Below, in pieces: positions 53,423 through 62,811 of a stretch of DNA of 64,000 nt. The stretch covers positions 806,001-870,000 of the forward strand of contig NZ_CP020038.1 in assembly GCF_002157225.2 (NCBI RefSeq). Reading direction: 5' to 3'. Position numbers and translations under genes: made by a program. Position 1 is the stretch's first letter. Each line of letters begins with the position of its first letter. Under the pieces are notes generated by a model. It was given only the letters and a program-made list of their open reading frames with translations. It was not told the origin of the DNA and ran no database searches. The DNA is from Agarilytica rhodophyticola (GTDB taxonomy: Bacteria; Pseudomonadota; Gammaproteobacteria; Pseudomonadales; Cellvibrionaceae).

Positions 53423-55666
53423 CTAAAGCTCAAAACGTAACGATATTGCACCATTGATACCCGGTTGGGTGAAGCGTGCGGGCGCATCATTACCGATTGC
53501 CAGTGTATCTGCCCATCTTATATAAGATTTATCGCTGATATTAAAAACACCTATGTTGATACGTAGCTTCTCACTTATGGTTAGATGTGCAAGTAAGTCT
53601 ACAACGCCATAGCCGCTGGATGGCAGTCTGCCACTTTGACTATCAATATCGTCATTATCTTTTGCTTCCACTAAAGTATTGATAACACTTACACCCCAGC
53701 GATCAGTGGGAGAGTTATAGTTCACACCAACGTTTGCAGTTATAGGTTCAATACTGTTTAGTGGTTCACCGGTGTTGTCATCTTCGCCGCTCGCGTAGGC
53801 GATGGCTGCTTGTAACGAAAAGCCCGACAATAGGCTTGACCCTGTCTCAAAATAATAACGACCACTTAATTCTGCTCCTTCAATTGTTACATCTGCGCGA
53901 TTGATTGACTGGAAGGTTAGTAAATTATCAGCAGGGTCAACACCGTTTGAAGTGACAAATTGTGGGGCAATCGCTAATGATTCAATAAAATTTTCATAAT
54001 CATTTTTAAAAATTGCTAGATGCAAATTGTTGTTTTCGTTTTCTATACGCATTCCAATCTCAATACCTTGGCTTTCTTCTGACACTAAGTCGCTGTTAGA
54101 TATGGTTTTATAGCCGCCCAATAAATTAGTAAAGCCTACATTGACATCATCGTAAGGTGGTGCTCTGAATCCTTCACTATACCTAGCATAAATGGAATAG
54201 ATTTGCGTGATGTTATAGACGATACCAAATTTACTTGTTAGATCCGAGTCACTGTAGTTTTCTGGTGGTGATATACCTGGGTTGCCGGTCAAATAAATTT
54301 CATCTGCTCGCACATTAGCATCATAGTGATCGTAACGGATACTCGGTGAAAGTAGTAAACGATTGTTTAACAAGCTAATTTCGTCCTGTAGAAAAAATGC
54401 AACTTGAGTAACTTCTGTAAGCGGAAAATCTCGCGTAGGTAATGGTAGGAATTCTGGTAGTTGTGCACCGGTGGCTCTATCGAAGGTACCGCCATTTCGA
54501 GATGTATCATTATCTGTTTGATAGTAATCGAGACCATAAGTGAAAAAGTGCATCGCGCTTTTACTGTTAAACTCTTTTCCTAATTGCACAAAGGCCCCTT
54601 GAATATCTTGCTCGAAGCGTGAACTGCGCAGCCTTATTTGATTGCCTCTTGCGCTACTGCGTTGTTCCGTGGTGAGTTGTTCTGATTCACTACTTTGCTT
54701 ATATACTGTTGTTGTTAAACTATCTAGCAGTGTTAAATCGCCTTTGTATGTATAAGACAATGAATAACGTGATCTTGTACGTTCGTCTTCAGCATCTTGT
54801 TGATCCGTGGTTACACCAAAATTAACGATACCGCCATTTGAGAGGACACTTGTATCTGTTTGGTTATCATAATTTTCTAATGACAGAAGTAAGCTATGTT
54901 GCTCTCCTGGTGAATAGGAAAATTTTACCACGGCGTTTTGGTTGTCTATATCTTGCGGATCAGGACGCTCACGATTTAGCCCGATACCACCAACTCCTCC
55001 CTGATTTTCTAACTCCTCAATCGTTCTTTGGTTGTACAGTAGTAATCCAGCAAAGTCTTGGCTTCCTGCTGCAAGCGCTAAGCGCGCTGCGGTACCATTA
55101 TCGGCAGAGGTATGAGCCAGTTTAAATCCCGCATATGTGTTTTGGTCTTTACCCAAATAGTCTTCTGGCTTTTTCGTTGTAAGTGCAACCACACCTCCTA
55201 AAGCATCACTGCCATAGAGAGAAGATATAGGGCCGCGCGCTACCTCGGCGCGGCCGAGGCTATCAATGTCGATAAAATTTCGACGGGCACTTAAAAAAGG
55301 TCCAAAAGAAAACTCTTCCGGCACTCTAATGCCGTCTACCAGGGTTAGCACCCTGTTGCCGCCGATACCGCGAATATTAAATCCGGTGAAGCCGAAGCGG
55401 CTACCAGAGCCGGAACCAGAAACTCCCGGTGTAAAGCGGAATAAATTCTCCAAGTTTTGAGCTAACTCTTTTTCAATTTGCTCGGCAGTTTTGACGTCAA
55501 TGGTGGCTGCTATTTCGGGTATGGCACGTTCTGTTCTCGTGCCTACTACGACAATTCTTTCTTCTAACTTCTTCTCCATATCCAAAGAGTTTGATGTATC
55601 AGCTAAGGCATAGGTTGATACTGCTGCCAGAGAGAGCAAGGTAAGACATATTTTTTTAGATATCAT
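53423..55666 (-). CDS. TonB-dependent receptor, haem/iron type
   Basis: A 747-residue outer-membrane receptor with signal peptide (MISKKICLTLLSLAAVSTYALA), a TonB box (EERIVVVGTRTER), a plug with FNIRGIGGNRVLTLVDGIRVP and RAEVARGPISSLYGSDALGGVV, and a long beta-barrel ending in Phe-Glu-Leu. GFRAPPYDDVN and NSDLVSEES resemble the FRAP and NPNL boxes of haem/haemoglobin receptors, but the segment between them has no His, so the ligand is uncertain. ATG 55666 is preferred to the upstream 55711 start, which would put an Ile/Lys-rich lead in front of the signal peptide and overlap the Fur box. Expression is very likely Fur-repressed. Confidence 0.9.
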   Translation of the reverse strand: MISKKICLTLLSLAAVSTYALADTSNSLDMEKKLEERIVVVGTRTERAIPEIAATIDVKTAEQIEKELAQNLENLFRFTPGVSGSGSGSRFGFTGFNIRGIGGNRVLTLVDGIRVPEEFSFGPFLSARRNFIDIDSLGRAEVARGPISSLYGSDALGGVVALTTKKPEDYLGKDQNTYAGFKLAHTSADNGTAARLALAAGSQDFAGLLLYNQRTIEELENQGGVGGIGLNRERPDPQDIDNQNAVVKFSYSPGEQHSLLLSLENYDNQTDTSVLSNGGIVNFGVTTDQQDAEDERTRSRYSLSYTYKGDLTLLDSLTTTVYKQSSESEQLTTEQRSSARGNQIRLRSSRFEQDIQGAFVQLGKEFNSKSAMHFFTYGLDYYQTDNDTSRNGGTFDRATGAQLPEFLPLPTRDFPLTEVTQVAFFLQDEISLLNNRLLLSPSIRYDHYDANVRADEIYLTGNPGISPPENYSDSDLTSKFGIVYNITQIYSIYARYSEGFRAPPYDDVNVGFTNLLGGYKTISNSDLVSEESQGIEIGMRIENENNNLHLAIFKNDYENFIESLAIAPQFVTSNGVDPADNLLTFQSINRADVTIEGAELSGRYYFETGSSLLSGFSLQAAIAYASGEDDNTGEPLNSIEPITANVGVNYNSPTDRWGVSVINTLVEAKDNDDIDSQSGRLPSSGYGVVDLLAHLTISEKLRINIGVFNISDKSYIRWADTLAIGNDAPARFTQPGINGAISLRFEL

Positions 55667-55690
55667 GATGGGTTTCTTGATTTTGCGAAT

Positions 55691-55709
55691 GATAATGATT
55701 AGCATTATC
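55691..55709. promoter_or_regulatory. Fur box
   Basis: GATAATGATTAGCATTATC matches the 19-base Fur consensus GATAATGATAATCATTATC at 17 positions. It begins 25 bases upstream of the TonB-receptor start. It lies in the 178-base divergent region shared with the DUF6607-like gene and may control both directions. Confidence 0.88.
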
Positions 55710-55844
55710 ATAATATTATATATTTTACTGATAACTGCAAGTGCTTAGGATGTAAATGCTATTTGAAGAATTGCCTGATCTGTAAATTGGCAAAATGAAG
55801 TAAAAATAAGTGAATGACATTGAGAAGCGACAGGACATTTTATT

Positions 55845-56894
55845 ATGTATAAAAACTTAACTTGTATTAGCGGTGTGCTTGCTGTGATGTTACTCAGCGC
55901 CTGTACACAAAGCTCGTATATTTCCCAATCGCCAGATCAAAAAGAGTCGCCGGACAAAAAACAAGAGTTAAAGTCCCCCTCTTATTCTTTTGTGGCGAAT
56001 GACAACTTCGAAAAAATTGTGACTGCATCCACAAAACGTGAAAAAGATCGCGCTGCAATTTTGGCGATGCAAGGCGAGCATAAGGTAAGTTTTGATTTTC
56101 AAGAAACAGTTGTACTAAAGGCTGGCTATGAACGTAAGCCGGCCAAGCATTCCGGCGGGTTTGAGACAGTTATTCTCATTGAAGAAAGTCCCTCACTTAT
56201 TGTTTTACAGCACATTTTAGTTGTTGGTGATGGCCATGTCGTGAAACATTGGCGCCAGGACTGGCACTTTGAAGCAAAACAGAGATTTGAATTTGTTGCC
56301 GATCAAACTTGGGAAAGAAAACTTATTTCGAGCAATAAACACAAAGGTATGTGGACTCAATGTGTGTATGAAGTTTCTGATGCTCCCCGCTATTGTGGAA
56401 CTGGTAAATGGAACCATCGCTACGGTGTTTCAACGTGGACAAGCGACCGTACTTGGCGTCCTTTGCCAAGGCGTGAATATACAACACGTGATGACTACAA
56501 CGCGCTAAACGTTGAGAACCGCCACACCGTGACCCCAATGGGATGGACGCACGAGCAGGATAATACGAAAACTGTCCGTGAGGGCAGTGAAACAAAAACA
56601 ACCTTGGTGCGTGAATTTGGTTTTAATAACTACCAGCGTGTAGATGGAGTCGATTTTTCGCCTGCTTATGATTATTGGGAAAAAACTTCGGCCTATTGGC
56701 AGAGTGTGCGAACGGCATGGAGCCAACGTTTTGCAAACAACGATCGAGTAATTTTAAAAACGCAAGTAGATGGAATGCCAATTATAGAAGCAACATTTGG
56801 GCATGCCGAAGCGATAGAAAACGGATCATCATCTCCGGGTAAAAGTGAAATCAATGAAGTTCTAAATAAATGGGTAACAACGACGTTTAATTGA
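55845..56894 (+). CDS. Lipoprotein, DUF6607-like
   Basis: A 349-residue lipoprotein (lipobox MLLSAC, Cys20). The mature body is strikingly rich in Trp and charged residues (VKHWRQDWHFEA, FVADQTWERKLI, QCVYEVSDAPRYCGTGKWNHRYGVSTWTSDRTWRPLPRREY). The wording fits the DUF6607 family as I recall it, often found beside TonB-dependent receptors. It has two Cys that might pair. It is divergent from the Fur-box receptor and is the first of three co-oriented genes with short gaps (31 and 27 bases). Probably an outer-membrane or periplasmic part of the same iron/haem uptake system. Confidence 0.78.
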   Translation: MYKNLTCISGVLAVMLLSACTQSSYISQSPDQKESPDKKQELKSPSYSFVANDNFEKIVTASTKREKDRAAILAMQGEHKVSFDFQETVVLKAGYERKPAKHSGGFETVILIEESPSLIVLQHILVVGDGHVVKHWRQDWHFEAKQRFEFVADQTWERKLISSNKHKGMWTQCVYEVSDAPRYCGTGKWNHRYGVSTWTSDRTWRPLPRREYTTRDDYNALNVENRHTVTPMGWTHEQDNTKTVREGSETKTTLVREFGFNNYQRVDGVDFSPAYDYWEKTSAYWQSVRTAWSQRFANNDRVILKTQVDGMPIIEATFGHAEAIENGSSSPGKSEINEVLNKWVTTTFN

Positions 56895-56925
56895 AAACCA
56901 TTAGTATTTTTATTTGGGGTGATTT

Positions 56926-57684
56926 ATGCTAAATGCTGCACAGTTATCACAGCTAGTTGATCCTGTTATTTTTCGCGCGCAGGCTAGTTCTCACGCGTCG
57001 ACTTCAGGTTTTGTTGATCAGGCAGCTTACAGTGTATTAAGTAAGCTAGGTGTTGAGTGTAACAAAACATTATCGCAAAATACTTGGAAGCAGCGCAGCA
57101 CCACGCTTAAGCATTGGCAGTGGATCGATAGACAAATTTTATCTTTTTTCGAGCGGTATACTGACGGTGTAGGTTTAGAGGTAAATGCTGGGCTAAGTAC
57201 ACGCTTCCACCGTTTATCACAATCTACAGACTGGCCGCAATTTTCCTGGCAAGTTATTAACGACCATGATGTAAATGATTTGTTGGAAAAGATATTTCCT
57301 ATATTGGATAACCATACGAGATCAGTATGTAAAACTCCAGTATATGACTGGTATCAATGTGTCAATTGGGATGACGATAAACCTAAGATAGTTGTTTGTC
57401 ATGAAAACCAAACGTTGAAATCATGGCATGAATTTGAAGTGTTAAGTTCGTCTATTTTTAAGTATTTAAATAAAAAAACACCGACAATCGATATTGTCTT
57501 ATCACATCAAATTTCTGATCTGGAAGAAAAAATAGCACAAAGCCATTACCCTCTTTCTATTGTTTCTTCTTGTCCTAATAACACTCTGCACAACAATGAC
57601 AAGCTAGGTTTATTGGCAAAGATAAGTGGGCAGTTTAAAACAAATAATAAGATATATACGAATCATATAATTTTCTATCGATAA
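56926..57684 (+). CDS. LCM/PPM-like methyltransferase-family protein, degenerate
   Basis: A 252-residue cytoplasmic protein. VGLEVNAGLSTRFHRLSQSTDWPQFSWQVINDHDVNDLLEKIFP echoes the motif of LCM-type O-methyltransferases (usually NLGAGLDTRFYRL, then DLPEVI). The usual Asp and Gly residues of the SAM site are partly replaced (VNAGLST), so the SAM binding may be lost. The second gene of the DUF6607 operon; a role in the iron/haem system is inferred from position only. Confidence 0.7.
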   Translation: MLNAAQLSQLVDPVIFRAQASSHASTSGFVDQAAYSVLSKLGVECNKTLSQNTWKQRSTTLKHWQWIDRQILSFFERYTDGVGLEVNAGLSTRFHRLSQSTDWPQFSWQVINDHDVNDLLEKIFPILDNHTRSVCKTPVYDWYQCVNWDDDKPKIVVCHENQTLKSWHEFEVLSSSIFKYLNKKTPTIDIVLSHQISDLEEKIAQSHYPLSIVSSCPNNTLHNNDKLGLLAKISGQFKTNNKIYTNHIIFYR

Positions 57685-57711
57685 TAAAATTAAAGTTCAA
57701 AGGGCGTATTT

Positions 57712-58185
57712 ATGAAATACAAGTACTTTTGTCAGTCTCATGCCGATCGTATGATTGAATGTGAAGGTATCGCAATGCGAGCTTGGACAGATACCATGAG
57801 AAGAGGTATGAAGGCGTACATTGAGTGTAGAAGCGAGACAGCTTATGTGTATCTCCACTCATCTATGGAAATTGGCTTACTGCGTTACAAATGTAAGAAA
57901 AATCAGTTTTTTAATAACACACATATTATAAAACCCCTAGAGTTCCTTATCGAACTCCTGCTAGTAGAAAATAATTTTAACGAAGCAATTGTTTTATTAT
58001 CAAAAATGTCTAATGCAATAAATGATTCCTCCGATAGATCAATTGAAGAATTTGATAATGTATATGAGCGTTATTACAAACGCATCGAGACATGTGAAAA
58101 ACAGTATTTTAGTGATGCTAAGTATAATACTGAAAAGCATATTCCCCACAGCTTTCAGCATGAGAATATCTCGTGTGTACATTGA
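57712..58185 (+). CDS. Unknown protein, third gene of the DUF6607 operon
   Basis: A 157-residue protein with no signal peptide or TM segment. Largely helical, with several Cys and His (FCQSHADRMIECEGIAMRAW; KTCEKQ-like HIE-C near the end). The central part (FLIELLLVENNFNEAIVLLSKMSNAIND) looks like a helical hairpin. No family recognised. RBS AAAGGG lies eight bases before ATG. A hairpin at 58319-58343 may terminate the operon. Confidence 0.6.
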   Translation: MKYKYFCQSHADRMIECEGIAMRAWTDTMRRGMKAYIECRSETAYVYLHSSMEIGLLRYKCKKNQFFNNTHIIKPLEFLIELLLVENNFNEAIVLLSKMSNAINDSSDRSIEEFDNVYERYYKRIETCEKQYFSDAKYNTEKHIPHSFQHENISCVH

Positions 58186-58318
58186 AAAGAATGATATAGA
58201 AGTTTGAATACAAGTGCTTTTCGGTTGTATGTATTTTGGACATTTACTGCAGTGCAGCTATTATTTTAGCCGACTCCCGTTTGTTGCTTGGCTATGATAG
58301 CTTTCGAGTAAACTTTAG

Positions 58319-58343
58319 AGGGCGGTTGAAATATGTACGCCCT
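58319..58343 (+). terminator. Possible terminator of the DUF6607 operon
   Basis: AGGGCG (58319-58324) pairs with CGCCCT (58338-58343) around a 13-base loop, followed by a pyrimidine-rich tail. It lies 134 bases past the stop at 58185. Confidence 0.35.
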
Positions 58344-58780
58344 TCCTTTCTATTTATCATATAAATTCTTTACTATCCCCATATTAAGTATTATATTGGT
58401 GCCATGCCTAGGCGTATATCTGCGCCATTTTATATGCTGGGCGCTAACATCGACAATACAATAATATGATGTGAATGAATTTTATGAGTTCCCCATTCTA
58501 TGGACTATTCTTTATGCTAGATAAATTAATTGAAGATAGTTGACGGAAATACAGCGAGGCAGACGCTGCTCCAGTGCTCAGTAATAGATAAACGTATTGC
58601 TTGTTAGTAGTTGTTTAGAGATTACTTATTTAGTGGTTATTTAGAGAATAGGCGCTACCGCATTGGGCTTCTGGAAGAATAACTGGTCTATTGTTTTGTA
58701 AGTCGTGTTTAATTTAGAAATAGATGTTAACGGTATATAGCAAAAAGTAGACATAGTGCTTTGATCGTATCTATTTATTT

Positions 58781-58834
58781 TATTACAACTAATCGGTTTT
58801 ATTACAGCTAATCAGTTATTGCGATTAATCAGCT
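58781..58834 (+). repeat. Near-tandem 18-base repeats before the symporter gene
   Basis: TATTACAACTAATCGGTT (58781-58798) and TATTACAGCTAATCAGTT (58800-58817) differ at two positions. A third, weaker copy follows from 58817. The consensus is TATTACARCTAATCRGTT. The copies lie 33 to 86 bases before the symporter start and may bind a regulator of the sugar cluster. Confidence 0.55.
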
Positions 58835-58866
58835 CAGTACATGATGTATACGTAAATGGAGGCAGT

Positions 58867-60279
58867 GTGCAAATTTTCGTTTTTATATTTATCACAGCCA
58901 TAATTGGGTTATTAACTTATCTTCAATGCCGTAAGGCTGATACTGGGGATCAGGGATCTGGACACGACTATTTCCTGGCTAACGGTGGCCTGAGTTGGTA
59001 TTTTGTAGCTGGTTCCATAACCCTTACAAACCTATCTACTGATCAGCTGGTAGGGATGAACGGCAATCAGATGTTGCTTTTGGCTTGGTGGGAACTCGCT
59101 GCCGTATGTGGCTTGATTATTTTAGCCTTTGTTTTTCTACCGATATATTATAACAACAATTGTACAACTACCACTGAATTGCTGCAGCGCAAATATAATG
59201 ATAAACATATTCGGGCATTAATCTCTGCGCTTTTTTTGTTAGGTAATATCTTTATCTTTTTGCCCGCTGTTTTGTATGGTGGCTCACTATTCTTACTGTC
59301 CATGTTTGATTTGGATATTCCCCTCATGGTTGTTGCTGTCTCACTTGCTATTGTCGGTGCAACATATGCTATTTTGGGAGGGTTGCGAGCTGTCGCTGTA
59401 TCAGATACTTATAGTGGCGTTTTGATATTATCCCTTGCTCTTTTGGTCGTGTTTCTTGCATTAAAAGCCATTGATTTTGATTTCAGTGGTATTCCTGCAG
59501 AACGCCTGACAATGATTGGTGATAACGACTCGCCCATACCTTGGCATACTCTTCTGACAGGAATGATCTTTATTCAAACTTTTTATTGGAGTACAAACCA
59601 AACCATCACTCAGAGGGCGATGGCTGCACCTACATTAAAAGAAGCGCGCAAAGGCGTTCTAGCTGCTGCTGGAATTCGTTTAATGATTGTTCCTGTTATC
59701 GTTACTGTTCCGGGAATTGTAGCGTTTAAATTATATGGAGATATTAATGATGAAGCCTATGGACGTCTGGTTGGTGACGTATTGCCTGGCTGGTTATCTG
59801 GTGCCTTTGCTGCGGCAATTGCCGCGGCAGCATTGACAAGTTTTAATAGTATTCTTAACGCTTCAGCGGCGTTGTATGTTTGTGATTTGCATGAGTGTTA
59901 CGTTCGTAAAGTCAATAATATTCCTAAGTTAAGTAGCATCGTTTCTTGTATTATGACGTTGTTGGCTATTCTTTTAGTTCCTGTTTTTGCTACACAGGAA
60001 AGTGTGATTAATACTGTACAACAACTCTTTGGTCTGCTTTCTATGCCAATATTATCTGCTTTTGTTGTTGGTTTGGCTTTTAAAGGGGTCGAAGCTCGTG
60101 CGGCGATAGCGGCTGTGGTCGCTGGTGTTGCTTTATATGCTTTTTTAAGTTTTGTTTGGACGCCCGTTCATTATATTCATGCGATGTTTATTACTTTAAT
60201 ATTTTGTATTGCTTTTTCACTTCTGATTAATCGTTTATTAGGAAATAGGGCAACGCTGGTTATCGGTGAAAAGACGTAA
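58867..60279 (+). CDS. Sodium/solute symporter, SLC5 (SSS) family
   Basis: A 470-residue inner-membrane transporter with about 13 TM helices, SGLT-like. GHDYFLANGGLSWYFVAGSITLTNLSTDQLVGMNG is the family start, including residues used for sodium coupling. Other segments include ATYAILGGLRAVAVSDTYSGV and FYWSTNQTITQRAMAA. The GTG start at 58867 is preferred because GGAGG lies just upstream (58858-58862); the longer reading frame starts at a TTG at 58819 without such a site. The next gene, across a strong terminator, encodes a GH97 glycosidase, so the substrate may be the released sugar, for example galactose or glucose. Confidence 0.9.
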   Translation: MQIFVFIFITAIIGLLTYLQCRKADTGDQGSGHDYFLANGGLSWYFVAGSITLTNLSTDQLVGMNGNQMLLLAWWELAAVCGLIILAFVFLPIYYNNNCTTTTELLQRKYNDKHIRALISALFLLGNIFIFLPAVLYGGSLFLLSMFDLDIPLMVVAVSLAIVGATYAILGGLRAVAVSDTYSGVLILSLALLVVFLALKAIDFDFSGIPAERLTMIGDNDSPIPWHTLLTGMIFIQTFYWSTNQTITQRAMAAPTLKEARKGVLAAAGIRLMIVPVIVTVPGIVAFKLYGDINDEAYGRLVGDVLPGWLSGAFAAAIAAAALTSFNSILNASAALYVCDLHECYVRKVNNIPKLSSIVSCIMTLLAILLVPVFATQESVINTVQQLFGLLSMPILSAFVVGLAFKGVEARAAIAAVVAGVALYAFLSFVWTPVHYIHAMFITLIFCIAFSLLINRLLGNRATLVIGEKT

Positions 60280-60310
60280 AAATGTTATTTTGTGAGTACC
60301 TCTATTAATA

Positions 60311-60332
60311 GGCCGCAATTGCGGCCTTTTTT
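60311..60332 (+). terminator. Strong intrinsic terminator after the symporter
   Basis: GGCCGC-AATT-GCGGCC (60311-60326), six GC-rich perfect pairs, followed by six T. A textbook Rho-independent terminator, 32 bases after the stop. Confidence 0.93.
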
Positions 60333-60376
60333 ATTCTGTAGTATTTACCTTCAATTTTACCTAAAGGTGCATAGAT

Positions 60377-62431
60377 ATGAGAGATATACAAAGAGTAATT
60401 TTATTTTTCTTGCCTATTTACCTATTACTAAGTATTTTTTTAAAGAGTGCTTTTGCTCAAAAGGTAGCTGAAAGTCACCAAGGCAATAACAATAATGTGG
60501 TTGCCAATATATGGGAGCTTACTTCTCCTGATAATTCAATTATTTTTTACGTACGTCAAAGGTCTAACGGCGCTTTACAATACAGCGTGAGACGCAATAG
60601 CGACATATCTATTTTAGGGTGGTCGAGTTTAGGCTTTGTAAGCTCAACCATCGATCAAAGAAAGCCAGATAAACCTGTTATTTCAGACTTTACTAACGCC
60701 CTTACTTTCATTGAAGAGAATCGTAGTAAAGTTACTGATAAATATACGATGTTAACAGGTAAACGTCGTGATAATTATGCCCAGGCTAACCAACTTTTAC
60801 TCACCTTTAAAGATGATGAAAGTGGTAAAAAAATGCGTTTGGATATCCGGCTTTTTAATGAGGGTTTCGGTTTTCGTTATGTTTTGTTAGATAAAAGCTC
60901 ACTGATGACATGGCTTATTGATGAGGTAACAAGTTTCAATGTTGGTCTTGATGGTACTCATTGGGGGCAGGCTTACGATATTGCAGATACTTGGCGACCT
61001 GCTTATGAAACGCCTTATAAAAATGCTACCCCCAGTGGTACATCGATTAAAAATACAGACAAAGAAACTGGCTGGGGATTTCCATCATTATTTAAAACTA
61101 AGGGCCAACAATGGTTGTTGCTTCATGAAAGCAATATTGGTTTAGGTGATCACGGCGTTCATTTGGCGGCGGATGCTAAGGATGGTATTTATAAAGTAGC
61201 GTTTCCCTTAGCAGAGAGTGCAATGGGTTTCGGGCGCAATATTGCAGTCTCTAAAACACCGTGGAAAATGCCTTGGCGGCTTGGCATTATTAGCGCCAGT
61301 CTTGCAGGAATCATTGAAAGTAATCTTGTTTTTCACCTAAGTGATCCGTCTAAAATATCCAATGTGGAGTGGATTCGTCCAGGTATATCTTCTTGGAGTT
61401 GGTGGTCTGATCACGCTAGCTCTCGTAACTTATCGGCTTTAAAAGACTTTATTGATCTATCCGCCTATATTGGATGGCCCTATTCCCTAGTCGACGCTAA
61501 CTGGAATACGATTGGCGATCATGCTATGGAAGAATTAGCCGCCTATGGGAAAAAGCGTAATGTAGATTTATTTTTTTGGTACAACTCTGGTGGTCGACAT
61601 AACTTTGTAAGTGAAGAACCGCGCAACATCATGAGCGATAGTCGGCGACGTAATGCCGAGTTTGCCAAGCTTAAAAGGTTGGGAATAAAAGGCATAAAAG
61701 TGGATTTTTTCCAAAGTGATAAACAGGAAATCATGAATCAATATCTACATATTCTGCGTGATGCAGCGGAACATGAAATCATGGTGGTATTTCACGGTAG
61801 CACCGTGCCACGGGGCTGGGAGCGTACCTGGCCTAATCTGATGAGTATGGAATCTGTACGAGGAGCAGAGTTTTATACATTCTCATCGTTGCCTGATTAT
61901 GGCGAGTTGGCAGCTTATCAGAATACTATTTTACCTTTTACACGCAATGTTATTGGTTCGATGGACTATACGCCGGTGGCTTATACGCCACAAAGAGTAA
62001 AGAGGCGCACTACTAATGGGCATGAAACTGCGTTGTCGGTGATTTTTGAATCAGGAATCCAGCATATCGCGGATTCATCCAAAAGCCTTAGGGCCTTGCC
62101 ACAAGCTTACCGAGATTTCTTTCGACAGCTGCCTTCAGCCTGGGATGAGACCCGTTTTTTGTCAGGCTACCCTGGCCGCGATGTAGTCATGGCTAGACGA
62201 AGAGGGGAGCGTTGGTTTGTCGCTGGCATTAATGGTGAAGCACATAAAAAAAGTAGGGTATTGGATCTGTCTTTTATTAAGAGTAAAGCTAATTGTGCAT
62301 TGCTGTTGCATGACGGCAACAGTAATGGTGAATTTTTATTCGCTAACAAAATCATCAGCGACCTGTCTAAAGTTCCTATCGAAATGGAAAAATTTGGCGG
62401 TTTCACTTTAGCCTTTAATTTGTGTAGATAG
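60377..62431 (+). CDS. Glycoside hydrolase family 97, retaining alpha-galactosidase type
   Basis: A 684-residue exported enzyme with signal peptide (to about residue 27, KSAFAQ). It has a GH97 N-terminal beta-domain (about 45-300), a catalytic barrel (about 300-580) and a C-terminal domain. The barrel shows SWSWWSDHASSRNLSALKDFIDLSAYIGW, LVDANWN and GIKGIKVDFFQSD, with Asp443 in KVDF, then MESVRGAEFYTF with Glu498. In the retaining branch (BtGH97b, alpha-galactosidase) the nucleophile and acid/base, recalled as Asp415 and Glu470, are 55 apart. The same 55-residue spacing separates Asp443 and Glu498. Inverting alpha-glucosidases (SusB) lack this Asp. Together with the symporter upstream it suggests use of alpha-galactosides. 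Confidence 0.92.
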   Translation: MRDIQRVILFFLPIYLLLSIFLKSAFAQKVAESHQGNNNNVVANIWELTSPDNSIIFYVRQRSNGALQYSVRRNSDISILGWSSLGFVSSTIDQRKPDKPVISDFTNALTFIEENRSKVTDKYTMLTGKRRDNYAQANQLLLTFKDDESGKKMRLDIRLFNEGFGFRYVLLDKSSLMTWLIDEVTSFNVGLDGTHWGQAYDIADTWRPAYETPYKNATPSGTSIKNTDKETGWGFPSLFKTKGQQWLLLHESNIGLGDHGVHLAADAKDGIYKVAFPLAESAMGFGRNIAVSKTPWKMPWRLGIISASLAGIIESNLVFHLSDPSKISNVEWIRPGISSWSWWSDHASSRNLSALKDFIDLSAYIGWPYSLVDANWNTIGDHAMEELAAYGKKRNVDLFFWYNSGGRHNFVSEEPRNIMSDSRRRNAEFAKLKRLGIKGIKVDFFQSDKQEIMNQYLHILRDAAEHEIMVVFHGSTVPRGWERTWPNLMSMESVRGAEFYTFSSLPDYGELAAYQNTILPFTRNVIGSMDYTPVAYTPQRVKRRTTNGHETALSVIFESGIQHIADSSKSLRALPQAYRDFFRQLPSAWDETRFLSGYPGRDVVMARRRGERWFVAGINGEAHKKSRVLDLSFIKSKANCALLLHDGNSNGEFLFANKIISDLSKVPIEMEKFGGFTLAFNLCR

Positions 62432-62811
62432 TAGTCTAAGCCAGCTAATTTTTTAGCGCCTGGATAGCTGTATGAGAGGAATTGTTGATGCCATCCATAG
62501 AGTATAATCAGACCTCGACACAGTTAAGGTACGCTAACCTGAGTTTATGCCTGCCTTGATATTTTGTATTCAGTGCTATAAGAATAGTCAAAGAGTATTG
62601 TGCCTACTTAGGGGGGGTGAGGTGTGCAATAGCCCCTCATTTCTATGGCACAAGGATCAAAGATACAATAAGATGTGCGCACCAGCGATTGTAACAAAAT
62701 TTTACTGATTTACGTGCATGATGGAAGAGATTGGGGTTACTTTTTGCTTGTCATGGGAGTAGTGTGTGGCATCGCCAGCAAACGTTAATACATTTTTAGG
62801 GCTTACGGTTT
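62432..62811. other. Intergenic region, no gene
   Basis: Between GH97 and the CBM9-like gene. It holds a run of seven G (62611-62617) and a weak TGAGG/CCTCA hairpin (62618-62639). No promoter or gene recognised. Confidence 0.5.

Larger units (their letters stand above)
58186..58866. other. 680-base intergenic region with hairpin and direct repeats
   Basis: Contains the hairpin at 58319-58343 and the direct repeats at 58781-58834, both listed separately. No gene or RNA seen between them. Confidence 0.55.
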
